Shown: piece after piece, positions 56,351-64,000 of the stretch
How positions within the stretch are numbered: position 1 is the stretch's first letter
Layout: every line of letters starts with the position of its first letter
DNA from: Bacteroides sp.
GTDB taxonomy: Bacteria > Bacteroidota > Bacteroidia > Bacteroidales > Bacteroidaceae
Direction: 5' to 3'
Length of the DNA: 64,000 nucleotides
Assembly (NCBI GenBank): GCA_021202275.1
Contig: JAJQDI010000017.1
Span: forward strand, 47,683-111,682
Notes under the pieces: model-generated
Database searches by the model: none
Told to the model about the DNA's origin: nothing
Seen by the model: only the letters and a program-made list of their open reading frames with translations
Position numbers and translations under genes: made by a program

Positions 56351-56371
56351 GATTGTGGAGAGAGAAGGGCT

Positions 56372-56884
56372 TTATTTGTACCAGTCTGAGTACATCAGGT
56401 AGTTGTGAGCGATTTTCTCATTCAGTTCTTTAGATTGTCCGGGATCTGCCTGTTTGATAAATTTGGCGGGAACTCCGGCCCAGATGGAATAAGGCTCAAT
56501 CACCGTACGGCTGAGTACCAGAGAGCCTGCTGCTACAATGGCTCCTTCTCCTATTATAGCATCATCAAGCAGCGTAGATCCCATGCCAATGAGTGCGTAC
56601 GAACGGATCGTAGCCCCGTGGATGGTGACATTGTGCCCGATAGAGACGTGATCGTCAATCTCGATGGTAGATTTCTGATAAAGGGTATGCAATACACTGC
56701 CATCCTGTATATTTACTCCGTTGCCGATACGGATGGAATTGACATCTCCCCGCAATACGGTATTGTACCAGATGCTGCAATCCCTGCCTATCTTTACATC
56801 GCCGATGATCACAGCTGTTTCTGCCAGAAAGCAGTTTTCTCCGATTTCCGGAGTGAATCCTCTTACGGATCTGATAAGTGCCAT
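56372..56884 (-). CDS. Gamma carbonic anhydrase family protein
   Basis: 170 residues with hexapeptide repeats of a left-handed beta-helix (DVKIGRDCSIWYNTVLRGDV, IRIGNGVNIQDGSVLHT, VSIGHNVTIHGATI). The zinc-binding histidines H-x(22)-H-x4-H are represented by SVLHT, SIGHN and VTIHG. Family members hydrate CO2 or, as in YrdA and PaaY, have other roles. The length is normal. It faces waaA across a shared terminator. Confidence 0.92.
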   Translation of the reverse strand: MALIRSVRGFTPEIGENCFLAETAVIIGDVKIGRDCSIWYNTVLRGDVNSIRIGNGVNIQDGSVLHTLYQKSTIEIDDHVSIGHNVTIHGATIRSYALIGMGSTLLDDAIIGEGAIVAAGSLVLSRTVIEPYSIWAGVPAKFIKQADPGQSKELNEKIAHNYLMYSDWYK

Positions 56885-57069
56885 AGTTTACTATTGAATG
56901 TATGAACCGATATTCCTCCCGCATGAATTAAAGAACAATGCGGGTATAGCTTCGGATCTGTATTTTACTGTTATTGATCTTTTTTAATTTACTTGCGAAA
57001 AACAGAGAGAAATTTACTGATTTATGATGTAGGATTGGAAATACCTGTATTCCTCTGGAATCATCCACT

Positions 57070-57181
57070 TGTAGAGACGTACGGTGTGCGTCTCCGCGGT
57101 GCAGGTCCAACAAAAAAGCCTCCGGTTGGTATATGCATTCCCATTGGGGGTACTGAGACGCATGGCGTGCGTCTCTACAGG
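57070..57181 (+). repeat. Composite interspersed repeat, complete copy
   Basis: Two palindromes (57070-57094 and 57153-57180, GAGACGCA/TGCGTCTC type) enclose a constant centre: GCGGTGCAGGTCCAACAAAA, AAGCCTCC, then TATGCATTCCCATTGGGGGT. The same order is seen at 27437-27535 and, reversed, at 38435-38566. It resembles bacterial interspersed mosaic elements moved by RAYT transposases; no such transposase is in the window. Confidence 0.85.
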
Positions 57182-57221
57182 TGGGTGTTATCAACCGTCA
57201 GGATATTTGTCTTTCCAAATT

Positions 57222-57270
57222 GTACATCGTAATTAGCTTTGATGACCATTGGTTCAGTACATCGTACATC
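57222..57270 (+). repeat. Interspersed TGGTTCAGTACATCGTACATC repeat, worn copy
   Basis: ATCGTAATTAGCTTTGATGA, then CCATTGGTTCAGTACATCGT, a degenerate version of the repeat at 50742-50794. It ends just before the stop of the aminopeptidase gene. Confidence 0.65.
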
Positions 57271-57273
57271 TTT

Positions 57274-59061
57274 TTATCTGGTCAGCGGACAGGTCTGCTC
57301 CCGAAGCCATGTCTGCTCTGCCGGAGTGAGTGAAGGAGCGATTTGTCGGTATACCTCGGCATGATACGTATTGATCCAGGAGATCTCTTCATCGGTCAGC
57401 ATATGCAGATCGATCCCTTTCCGGCAGATGGGGCAAAGGGTCAGTGTCTCAAAGGCGTAATATTCGCCATACATTCCTTCGCCATCTGGCCGTACCAGGA
57501 TCAGGTTCTCGATACGTATGCCATGGCTATCCGCTTTGTATACACCGGGTTCGTTGGAGGTCACCATGCCTGGTTGGAGCACGACCGGGTTCTCATTCAT
57601 ACGGATACTCTGCGGACCTTCATGCACATTGAGATAGTGACCCACACCGTGACCGGTGCCGTGCAGGTAATTCATGTGGTGTTGCCAGAGAGGCAGGCGG
57701 GCCAATACATCGAGCTGAGCACCCCGTGTGCCTTTGGGAAAGCGTGCGGTAGCCAATGCGATATGCCCTTTGAGTACCAGAGTATAATCCGTGATCTCTT
57801 CGGAGGTAAGTGGTCCGAGCGCCAGGGTACGGGTGATGTCTGTGGTTCCGTCCAGATACTGTGCCCCGGAATCGAGCAGTAAAAAGCCTTCCGGCAAGAG
57901 AACCTGATCACTCTCCGGAGTAGCGGAATAGTGAACAATGGCAGCATGTTGCCTGTAACCGGCGATGGTATCGAAGCTATCTCCCTGGAAAAGGGGTTGT
58001 TCGGAACGGAAGGCATGCAGCCGGGCGGTGACGCTCAACTCTGTTTCCTTGCCCGCTGGTACAGCCTCTGAAAGCCAATAGAGGAATTTGCAAAGAGCAA
58101 TGCCATCCCGCACCATAGCCTGACGCACCCCCCGGATCTCTGTAGCGTTGCGGATCGCTTTCATCAGCGGTACGGGAGACTCTTCCCGGATAATCTTGCA
58201 ATCGTCGGGAACTGAAGAAAATACGGCATAATTGGTTTTGCCCGGATTCAGAGATAACGGTGAGGGTATGCCCGAACCGATGATGGTATGTACACTCTCA
58301 TAAGGAGCTGTCTGTATATCCTGAGTGGCCAGGTATCTGGCTACCTCGGGTGTGATTTTCTCCGGAGCAATGAACCATACGACTTCAGAAGGTGTAATAA
58401 GCAAATAGCTGATCACTACCGGGTTGCATTTGACATCTTTTCCACGGATATTGAGTACCCACGCGATCTCGTCCAATGCGGAAAGGAACAGGGACGAGGT
58501 ATTTCGTTTTCGCATCTCTTCGCGGATCCCTGCGATCTTGTCCTGACTGCTGACACCGGCATAAGACAATTCGTATACAGAGGCTACGCCAGTGGGGAGA
58601 GGAGGACGGTCTGCCCAGATCTTCGGGATGGGATCAAACTCTGTATTCAGCATCAGAGAAAAAGAGGATAATTGCTGCCGGAGCGTTTCGACTTGCTGGG
58701 TGGAGAACACTTTCCCGTCTATCCCCACCTGCTCTTCCGCTTGCAGGCAACTACCCAGAAAAGTGGGTATATCCGGTGTTTCAGGAAGCATATCGCGATA
58801 TAAATCTATACCACTGCCTGTGAGTTGCTCCTCCGCCTGTAGAAAATAACGTGAATCTGTCCATAGGCCGGCTTCCCGGGAGGTGACAACCAATGTACCG
58901 GCAGATCCGGTGAAACCTGAAAGCCATTCCCTTGTTTTCCAGCAGGACGCTACATATTCACTCATGTGCGGATCGGTACTGGGAATAATACAAGCGGAAA
59001 TTCCTTCTCTTGCCATGCCATTCCGCAAGGAAGAGATACGTTCTTTGATAGTCTGTTGCAT
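57274..59061 (-). CDS. Aminopeptidase P family protein (M24B)
   Basis: 595 residues. Xaa-Pro aminopeptidases remove an N-terminal residue preceding proline. There are two creatinase-like N-terminal domains, then the M24 catalytic domain: LLLDSGAQYLDGTTDITRT with the metal Asp residues, HGTGHGVGHYLNVHEGP with the metal His, MVTSNEPGVY and GIRIENL with the metal Glu residues. The three-domain length (about 600) matches the eukaryote-like long form common in Bacteroidetes. It is monocistronic. Confidence 0.95.
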   Translation of the reverse strand: MQQTIKERISSLRNGMAREGISACIIPSTDPHMSEYVASCWKTREWLSGFTGSAGTLVVTSREAGLWTDSRYFLQAEEQLTGSGIDLYRDMLPETPDIPTFLGSCLQAEEQVGIDGKVFSTQQVETLRQQLSSFSLMLNTEFDPIPKIWADRPPLPTGVASVYELSYAGVSSQDKIAGIREEMRKRNTSSLFLSALDEIAWVLNIRGKDVKCNPVVISYLLITPSEVVWFIAPEKITPEVARYLATQDIQTAPYESVHTIIGSGIPSPLSLNPGKTNYAVFSSVPDDCKIIREESPVPLMKAIRNATEIRGVRQAMVRDGIALCKFLYWLSEAVPAGKETELSVTARLHAFRSEQPLFQGDSFDTIAGYRQHAAIVHYSATPESDQVLLPEGFLLLDSGAQYLDGTTDITRTLALGPLTSEEITDYTLVLKGHIALATARFPKGTRGAQLDVLARLPLWQHHMNYLHGTGHGVGHYLNVHEGPQSIRMNENPVVLQPGMVTSNEPGVYKADSHGIRIENLILVRPDGEGMYGEYYAFETLTLCPICRKGIDLHMLTDEEISWINTYHAEVYRQIAPSLTPAEQTWLREQTCPLTR

Positions 59062-59739
59062 AGGTATAGATTTTTATCAAACAGATTGAAAGGTGAGAGC
59101 CAAAGGTCAAACTCGTTTGAAACTTTGTCCGGACCTTGTCTCATGTTCTACAAATACTCATGTTCTACAAATATAGGGAAAGCCGACTGCAGAGCAAAGT
59201 TTATTTCAGCTATGCTAAGGCGTGTCCTATATGTTACAAATATAACTACTTTTCGACAAACAGGCAATAGATTGAGCCTGATGAGTGAGGGGCCTGAATA
59301 TCCTTTATATATATTTATATACTAAGTGTAATATAGAGTAAATGTATCTGTCTGTTCAAATACCAGAAAGAAAAGGCGGCCCGGGAAAAGGAATGCCTGG
59401 AAAAGTATCTGATAGCTTGAAAAAAGAAAGTGATAGGTCATTCAGATGATTAACAGCAGGTTTGTCTGCAGTGGAAAGATGTTTTTTTGACTATAATCCA
59501 TGTTAAGAAAGCTAATAAATTGAAATAAATTATATATTTGCACCGATTAAGGAAAATAACTATACTGCGACAAACTTCGAAAAGGATATGCAAAAGTGAA
59601 CACATCACACCATCTAACTAAGAAATACTTATATATCTTGTCACCAGGTCTTATCTGCCAACAGGTTTGTCTTTCATTCTCTATTCAGATGCATAGAGGA
59701 AACTTATCAGTAGCGATTTTGAAACAAAAAACATTTCAG
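59062..59739. other. Intergenic region with long leader of the DUF3575 gene
   Basis: AT-rich, no gene. A -7 element TATATTTG lies at 59533-59540, giving a leader of about 195 bases before ATG 59740, much longer than for the other promoters here. Confidence 0.5.
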
Positions 59740-60354
59740 ATGAAAAAAGAAAAGCGAATGATCTCTCTCTTTTTTCTCCTTTTGGGGATGTCTCTGTATG
59801 TATACAGGGCAGATGCTCAATCTGTGGGAATCAAGACGAATGTCTTGTATGGAGCTACTACTACTCCCAATCTGGGATTGGAGATCGTATTGGGTAAGAA
59901 AACCACCCTGGATATAACCGGTGGATACAACCCCTGGCTGTTGAGCAACAAGGAAGATAATAAAAAGATCAAGCACTGGTTGGTGCAACCGGAATTGAGG
60001 GTGTGGAATTGTGAAGCCTTCAACCGGAGCTATTGGGGATTCCATGCTTTGTACGGGCGTTACAATATGGGTAATATGAAATTTCCGCTTGATCTTTTTC
60101 AGGGGATGAAAGATCATCGGTACGAAGGAGATGCCATAGGAGCCGGAGTGAGTTACGGATATCAGTGGTATCTGGGAAATCGCTGGAACCTGGAGGCTAC
60201 TTTTGGATTCGGTTATGCCTATTTTGATTATAAGAGATTCGACTGTGTACGCTGTGGAGATTATCAGGGAAAAGGACACAAGCATTACCTGGGGCCTACC
60301 AAAGTCGGTGTTTCTGTTATTTATCTCATTAAATCTAAAAAGTATCCTTTATGA
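59740..60354 (+). CDS. DUF3575 outer-membrane barrel protein
   Basis: 204 residues from ATG 59740. A signal peptide (YVYRADAQS) precedes an outer-membrane barrel-like DUF3575 domain: SVGIKTNVLYGATTTPNLGL, NYNPWLL-type repeats, GIGAGVSYGYQWYLGNRWN and VGVSVIYLIK. In Bacteroidetes DUF3575 genes are typically the first of fimbria-type (FimA/Mfa) clusters. It overlaps the next gene by four bases. A longer frame from 59596 is not preferred because it would bury the signal peptide. Confidence 0.85.
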   Translation: MKKEKRMISLFFLLLGMSLYVYRADAQSVGIKTNVLYGATTTPNLGLEIVLGKKTTLDITGGYNPWLLSNKEDNKKIKHWLVQPELRVWNCEAFNRSYWGFHALYGRYNMGNMKFPLDLFQGMKDHRYEGDAIGAGVSYGYQWYLGNRWNLEATFGFGYAYFDYKRFDCVRCGDYQGKGHKHYLGPTKVGVSVIYLIKSKKYPL

Positions 60355-61829
60355 GAACCCTATCTATATTTATTTTTGCCCTGTTTGTTCTTACGACCGT
60401 CTCTGCCCAGTCGGTTGTCGGAGATGTATTTGTCAGAAACAAGGTGCTGGCACAGCAGGAAGATTCATTGAGACTGGAACTCGAGATAGAGGTAAACGCG
60501 TTGGCTATGAATGCCTGCCAGAGTTGGACCATTGTTCCTGTGCTGTGTGATAAAAAGGGAGAAACGCTTTACTCTTTTCCCTATGTGCTTGTGAATGGAA
60601 CAAACAAAGCTCGTATGTATAACCGGAAAATGAGTTTCAGGAATAAAGAACTGGTGTCTGACGAACCGTTCGAACTGATCACCGTCGGCCGGAAGAAGCA
60701 TCCATATGTTTTTGATTACGGCATAAGTATACCTTATGAAATGTGGATGGATACCACTTACCTGCAATTGCGGCAGATCCTGACATCCTGTGCCGGAAGT
60801 CAGCAGTACTTTACTGTAGAAATGAATAGACAGATCGACCTGGAACCGTATGAGCCGTATGTCATACAACCACAGTTGGCCTACCGTATTCCGGAAAAAG
60901 AGGTGAAAACAAGAAACGTACAGGGGAAGGCTTATCTGGATTTCCAGGTGAACAGGACTGAGATCTTGCCTACATACCGCAGGAATACGGAGGAACTAGC
61001 AAAGATACGCGAGACCGTAAATCTTGTACGTAATGATAAGAATGTGGAGATCAAAGGACTCTATATTGAAGGATTTGCCTCTCCGGACGGACCCTATCTC
61101 ACCAATGAACGTCTGGCACAAGGACGCGCCCATTCTTTAAAGGAATATATCCGTACTCAGTTCAATCTGTCGGATAAATTATTTAAAGTAAGTTCCGTGG
61201 CAGAAGATTGGGATGGACTTACCAAACTGATAGAGGAGAGTGATATTTCTCATAAAGATCAGATCCTTCAGATCATAGAGACTGTGGATATTTTCGACGG
61301 AAGAGAAAGCAGATTGATGCAGCTTGCGGGAGGTGTGCCTTATCGGCGAATGTTGAATGATATGTTCCCACAATTGCGCAGAGTAGAATATCAGATAGAT
61401 TATGTGGTGAGAGACTACAGTGTGAAAGAGACAGAGGAGATGCTCAGCAGCAAACCCGAACAGTTGAGTGCCCTGGAGTTTTATCTGTTGGCGGAAAACT
61501 ATGGATTGGGCACAGAACAGGGAATAACTACTTTGGAAACCGCGTTGCGGATACATCCGACGGAAGAAGCAACGATCAATAATGCCGCGGTGGCCATGAT
61601 ATGTACGGATCAGTGGAATGCGGCCAGAAGGTATCTGGAACAGTTGAATGAAACTCCGGAAGTATTGAACAACTTAGGTGTGGTATATTTATATCTGGGT
61701 GAACTGGAACTGGCAGAAAAAACGTTTAAACGTGCGGAACAATCCGGAGCTGTGGAGGCTGTACATAATCTGGAAGAGGTAGAGCGAAAACGTGAAGACC
61801 TGCAAAGACTGGAAAGATATCAGAGATAA
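60351..61829 (+). CDS. DUF3868 domain protein with OmpA-like and TPR regions
   Basis: 492 residues. Signal peptide ending TTVSAQ, an N-terminal DUF3868 beta domain (VFVRNKVLAQQEDSLRLELE, FELITVGRKKHPYVFDYGIS), an OmpA-like segment near residues 200-280 (YIEGFASPDGPYLTNERLAQ) and a C-terminal TPR-like part (EVLNNLGVVYLYLGELELAE). DUF3575-DUF3868 pairs usually precede fimbrillin and tip genes. Here the next gene is rpsU, so the pilin genes are absent. ATGA overlap shows coupling with DUF3575. Confidence 0.85.
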   Translation: MRTLSIFIFALFVLTTVSAQSVVGDVFVRNKVLAQQEDSLRLELEIEVNALAMNACQSWTIVPVLCDKKGETLYSFPYVLVNGTNKARMYNRKMSFRNKELVSDEPFELITVGRKKHPYVFDYGISIPYEMWMDTTYLQLRQILTSCAGSQQYFTVEMNRQIDLEPYEPYVIQPQLAYRIPEKEVKTRNVQGKAYLDFQVNRTEILPTYRRNTEELAKIRETVNLVRNDKNVEIKGLYIEGFASPDGPYLTNERLAQGRAHSLKEYIRTQFNLSDKLFKVSSVAEDWDGLTKLIEESDISHKDQILQIIETVDIFDGRESRLMQLAGGVPYRRMLNDMFPQLRRVEYQIDYVVRDYSVKETEEMLSSKPEQLSALEFYLLAENYGLGTEQGITTLETALRIHPTEEATINNAAVAMICTDQWNAARRYLEQLNETPEVLNNLGVVYLYLGELELAEKTFKRAEQSGAVEAVHNLEEVERKREDLQRLERYQR

Positions 61830-62097
61830 GGAGGGGAGACAAAGGGACGTGCGTCCTGTGATTACAACGTGCGTAAAAAGTCGACTTTGAAGAGGTGGGA
61901 ACTATCAGAAGTGAAAGTTTCCCCTATTCGATCTATTCAGGGGAGCTTGGGGTGTTACCTCATGTGGAGCAGTTTGTAGCACTTCACGGACGTTACACTA
62001 TACAACGTCAATTCCGGACGAGGTATGCATCCCCTACGGGGAAATCCTGAAAAGTAGGTATTTCCGGATGTGATTTGAAGAAATAATCCCAGAAAGT
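61830..62097. other. Intergenic region downstream of the DUF3868 gene
   Basis: No pilin-like gene or remnant was found, and no clear terminator. Its right end leads into the rpsU promoter. Confidence 0.45.
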
Positions 62098-62128
62098 TTT
62101 GTCAATAAAGAAAGTATGTGTAATTTTG
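62098..62128 (+). promoter_or_regulatory. Promoter of rpsU
   Basis: TTTG at 62098-62101 and TAATTTTG at 62121-62128, 19 bases apart; start of transcription near 62134. Confidence 0.8.
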
Positions 62129-62181
62129 CGGCGCATTTTGTACCGAAATTCAAAACAATAACATATATTAAACATTAAGAA

Positions 62182-62373
62182 ATGATTGTAGTACCTGTAA
62201 AAGAAGGCGAAAACATTGAGAAATCGCTGAAGAAATTCAAAAGAAAATTTGAGAAAACCGGTATCGTAAAAGAGCTGCGTCGCAGACAGCAATTTGACAA
62301 ACCATCTGTTACCAAAAGACTTAAAAAGGAACGTGCCGTATACGTTCAGAAACTTCAGCAGACAGAAGATTAA
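62182..62373 (+). CDS. rpsU: 30S ribosomal protein S21
   Basis: 63 residues, very basic: MIVVPVKEGENIEKSLKKFK, then KTGIVKELRRRQQFDKPSVT and KRLKKERAVYVQKLQQ. S21 is a small-subunit protein near the anti-Shine-Dalgarno end of 16S rRNA. It has its own promoter and is followed by the recombinase gene, an order found in many Bacteroidetes. Confidence 0.96.
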   Translation: MIVVPVKEGENIEKSLKKFKRKFEKTGIVKELRRRQQFDKPSVTKRLKKERAVYVQKLQQTED

Positions 62374-62388
62374 TAATTCGTAATTTTC

Positions 62389-62419
62389 TTTGAATTATTG
62401 ATTTCTTTTCATACATTTG
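62389..62419 (+). promoter_or_regulatory. Promoter of the tyrosine recombinase gene
   Basis: TTTG at 62389-62392 and TACATTTG at 62412-62419, 19 bases apart. Confidence 0.75.
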
Positions 62420-62445
62420 TTGCACGATATCAGATGTGACGTTTT

Positions 62446-63327
62446 ATGTTAACAGACTCTTTTCTTAACTATCTCCGATACGAGAGGAACTACTCGGATA
62501 AGACCGTAACGGCTTATAGAGAAGACCTTGGACAATTCCGGAGATTTGTAGAGGAAAGAGTTGATTCTTTTATACCCGATCAGGTTGAATCTACAGATGT
62601 CCGTGACTGGATGGTGGTTCTAATGGATCGGGGATACACTTCTGCTTCGGTGAACCGGAAATTGAGTTCACTGCGTTCCTTTTATAAGTTTCTCCTGAAA
62701 CGGGGAGAGATAACGGTAGATCCGTTGCAAAAGATAGCAGGTCCTAAAAAGAAAAAGATTCTTCCTTCTTTTATAAAGGCGAAAGATATGGATCGTCTGC
62801 TGGATGAGACAAACTTCGGGGAAGGGTTTGACGGGGTAAGGGATAAACTGATCCTGGAAGTCTTGTATGTGACCGGTATACGGCGTTCCGAACTTATCGG
62901 TCTGGACGATAAGGATGTGGATCTTTCAGGGGGAGTGATAAAGGTCACCGGAAAACGGAACAAACAACGGCTGATCCCTTTCGGAGAAAGGTTGAGTATA
63001 GCGATAAAAGAATATCTTACCATGCGTGATGAAACTGTTGCCGGAAGTAGCGAAGCATTTTTTGTTCGGGAAAACGGGCAGCGGCTTTATGATAGTCTCG
63101 TCTACGAAATTGTGAAACGGCACCTTTCAAAAGTAGTTACGTTGAAGAAAAAAAGTCCCCATGTGCTAAGACATACCTTTGCAACAGCCATGCTGAATAA
63201 TGATGCGGAACTGGGAGCAGTAAAGGAATTGCTGGGGCATAGTAGCCTGGCTACTACGGAAATTTATACACACACTACTTTTGAAGAGCTCAAAAAAGTG
63301 TATAACCAGGCTCATCCCAGAGCCTAA
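62446..63327 (+). CDS. Tyrosine recombinase, XerC/XerD type
   Basis: 293 residues. The N-terminal SAM-like DNA-binding domain starts SFLNYLRYERNYSDKTVTAY. The catalytic domain has TGIRRSELIGL with the first Arg, HVLRHTFATAMLNN with His and the second Arg, LGHSSLATTEIYTH with His and the nucleophile Tyr. The size and the position between rpsU and hpf indicate a chromosomal housekeeping recombinase, which resolves chromosome dimers at dif, rather than an element integrase. XerC and XerD cannot be told apart here. Confidence 0.9.
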   Translation: MLTDSFLNYLRYERNYSDKTVTAYREDLGQFRRFVEERVDSFIPDQVESTDVRDWMVVLMDRGYTSASVNRKLSSLRSFYKFLLKRGEITVDPLQKIAGPKKKKILPSFIKAKDMDRLLDETNFGEGFDGVRDKLILEVLYVTGIRRSELIGLDDKDVDLSGGVIKVTGKRNKQRLIPFGERLSIAIKEYLTMRDETVAGSSEAFFVRENGQRLYDSLVYEIVKRHLSKVVTLKKKSPHVLRHTFATAMLNNDAELGAVKELLGHSSLATTEIYTHTTFEELKKVYNQAHPRA

Positions 63328-63341
63328 AAAAGGAGGTTAGT

Positions 63342-63641
63342 GTGGATATTAGAATTCAATCGATTCATTTTGACGCGTCGGAACAGTTGCAGGCGTTTAT
63401 TCAGAAGAAAGCGGCCAAACTGGAACGTTTTTTTGATGATATAAAAGCAGTAGAGGTTGTACTGAAAGTAGTGAAGCCGGAAAGTGCCGTGAATAAAGAG
63501 GCGGGAGTAAAAGTCCTTATACCAAGCGGTGAATTATATGCTAATAAGGTATGTGATTCTTTTGAACAATCGGTAGATGAATGTCTGGAAGCGTTGGAGA
63601 AACAGATCGCTAAACACAAAGAAAAGCAGCGAAATAAATAA
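63342..63641 (+). CDS. hpf: Ribosome hibernation-promoting factor (short form)
   Basis: 99 residues from GTG 63342, preceded by AAAGGAGG, a strong ribosome-binding site that decides the start. HPF/RaiA proteins bind the 30S subunit in stationary phase. The S30AE fold is visible in VDIRIQSIHFDASEQLQAFI, KAAKLERFFDDIKAVEVVLK and SFEQSVDECLEALEKQIAKH. It is 14 bases after the recombinase gene and likely shares its transcript. Confidence 0.95.
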   Translation: MDIRIQSIHFDASEQLQAFIQKKAAKLERFFDDIKAVEVVLKVVKPESAVNKEAGVKVLIPSGELYANKVCDSFEQSVDECLEALEKQIAKHKEKQRNK

Positions 63642-63655
63642 AAAAACGCAAATGT

Positions 63656-63686
63656 TTTGCGGAGATAAAATAAATACCTAAATTTG
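63656..63686 (+). promoter_or_regulatory. Promoter of the tRNA-Thr/tRNA-Tyr unit
   Basis: TTTG at 63656-63659 and TAAATTTG at 63679-63686, 19 bases apart. Confidence 0.8.
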
Positions 63687-63736
63687 CAGCCGTTTCGCTC
63701 ACTTAAGAACGCAACGGTTGCATTTTTAATTGACAT

Positions 63737-63810
63737 GCCTCTTTAGCTCAGTTGGCCAGAGCACGTGATTTGTAATCTCGGGGTCGTTGGTTCGAATCCG
63801 ACAAGAGGCT
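63737..63810 (+). tRNA. tRNA-Thr (UGU)
   Basis: 74 bases. Acceptor arms GCCTCTT/AAGAGGC are fully paired, the D arm reads AGCTCAGTTGGCCAGAGC, the anticodon loop TTTGTAA has TGT, and the T arm holds GGTTCGAATCC. CCA is not encoded. Confidence 0.93.
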
Positions 63811-63948
63811 CAGAATGAATGGTTAGCAGATCGGATGAGATTCATTCTGTCAGTAGACTTGAAATGTTTGTGAAGGCTTTTTTAGCTGTCATAAACTCAC
63901 AACAACACAGACAGCCTGGATGTTCGGGGCTGGTTGTTACAAAATAAA

Positions 63949-64000
63949 GGGCAAATACCAGAGTGGCCAAATGGGGCAGACTGTAAATCTGCTGGCTTAC
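63949..64000 (+). tRNA. tRNA-Tyr (GUA), truncated by window edge
   Basis: The first 52 bases are present: acceptor GGGCAAA, a D arm CCAGAGTGGCCAAATGG, and the anticodon stem GCAGA/TCTGC around CTGTAAA with GTA at 63983-63985. The T arm lies beyond base 64000. In Bacteroidales this tRNA group is often followed by tuf. Confidence 0.9.

Noticed and set aside
62446..63327. Integrase of a mobile element
   Set aside because: Position between rpsU and hpf is conserved in Bacteroidales and no attachment site or element genes are adjacent, so a Xer-type housekeeping role is preferred.

Overview
The window comes from a Bacteroidales chromosome. The evidence is promoters of the TTG-N19-21-TAnnTTTG type, lipoproteins and outer-membrane proteins typical of Bacteroidetes (DUF4369, DUF3575/DUF3868, RHS-like, SusCD-less polysaccharide genes), a hybrid two-component regulator, and the rpsU - tyrosine recombinase - hpf - tRNA-Thr - tRNA-Tyr order at the right end. 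A ptb-buk butyrate pair and many palindromic intergenic repeats suggest a Parabacteroides-like (Tannerellaceae) gut organism; the genus is an inference.

1-16.5 kb: the end of a Na/Pi cotransporter, rubredoxin, a HAD hydrolase and ribF; a small regulatory locus (30-residue peptide, CPBP protease, broken DUF2975 gene, HTH regulator) behind two inverted-repeat operators; sufE, an M28 peptidase, an LD-carboxypeptidase, ptb-buk, pnp, a DUF4369/thioredoxin-fold lipoprotein, greA and a HIT protein.

16.5-27.1 kb: a frameshifted HU-like gene, manC, tRNA-Leu, a fused nucleotidyltransferase-HEPN protein, a probable 6S RNA, several hypotheticals, a second CPBP protease, and a tonB-exbD-exbD operon whose first exbD is frameshifted.

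27.1-48.2 kb is the accessory part. A three-gene pectin-type locus (hybrid regulator, GH95, SGNH acetylesterase with an internal stop) is followed by a methyltransferase-like gene, a cobalamin adenosyltransferase, a DUF2795-like protein, a ubiD-ubiX-lpdD-like decarboxylase operon, a TonB-receptor remnant, a frameshifted VapE/VirE-type ATPase set among palindromic repeats, a beta-barrel protein, a PL1 pectate lyase and a decayed RHS-like gene.

48.2-64 kb is housekeeping: priA, a low-molecular-weight phosphatase, a 7TM-HD phosphohydrolase, gltX, waaA, a gamma-carbonic anhydrase, an aminopeptidase P, an orphan DUF3575-DUF3868 fimbria-type pair, rpsU, a tyrosine recombinase, hpf and two tRNAs.

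Four otherwise well-preserved genes each lack one base in a homopolymer run. That pattern points to sequencing error or to recent small deletions and should be settled before any of them is called a pseudogene. No CRISPR array, rRNA or complete transposon was seen.
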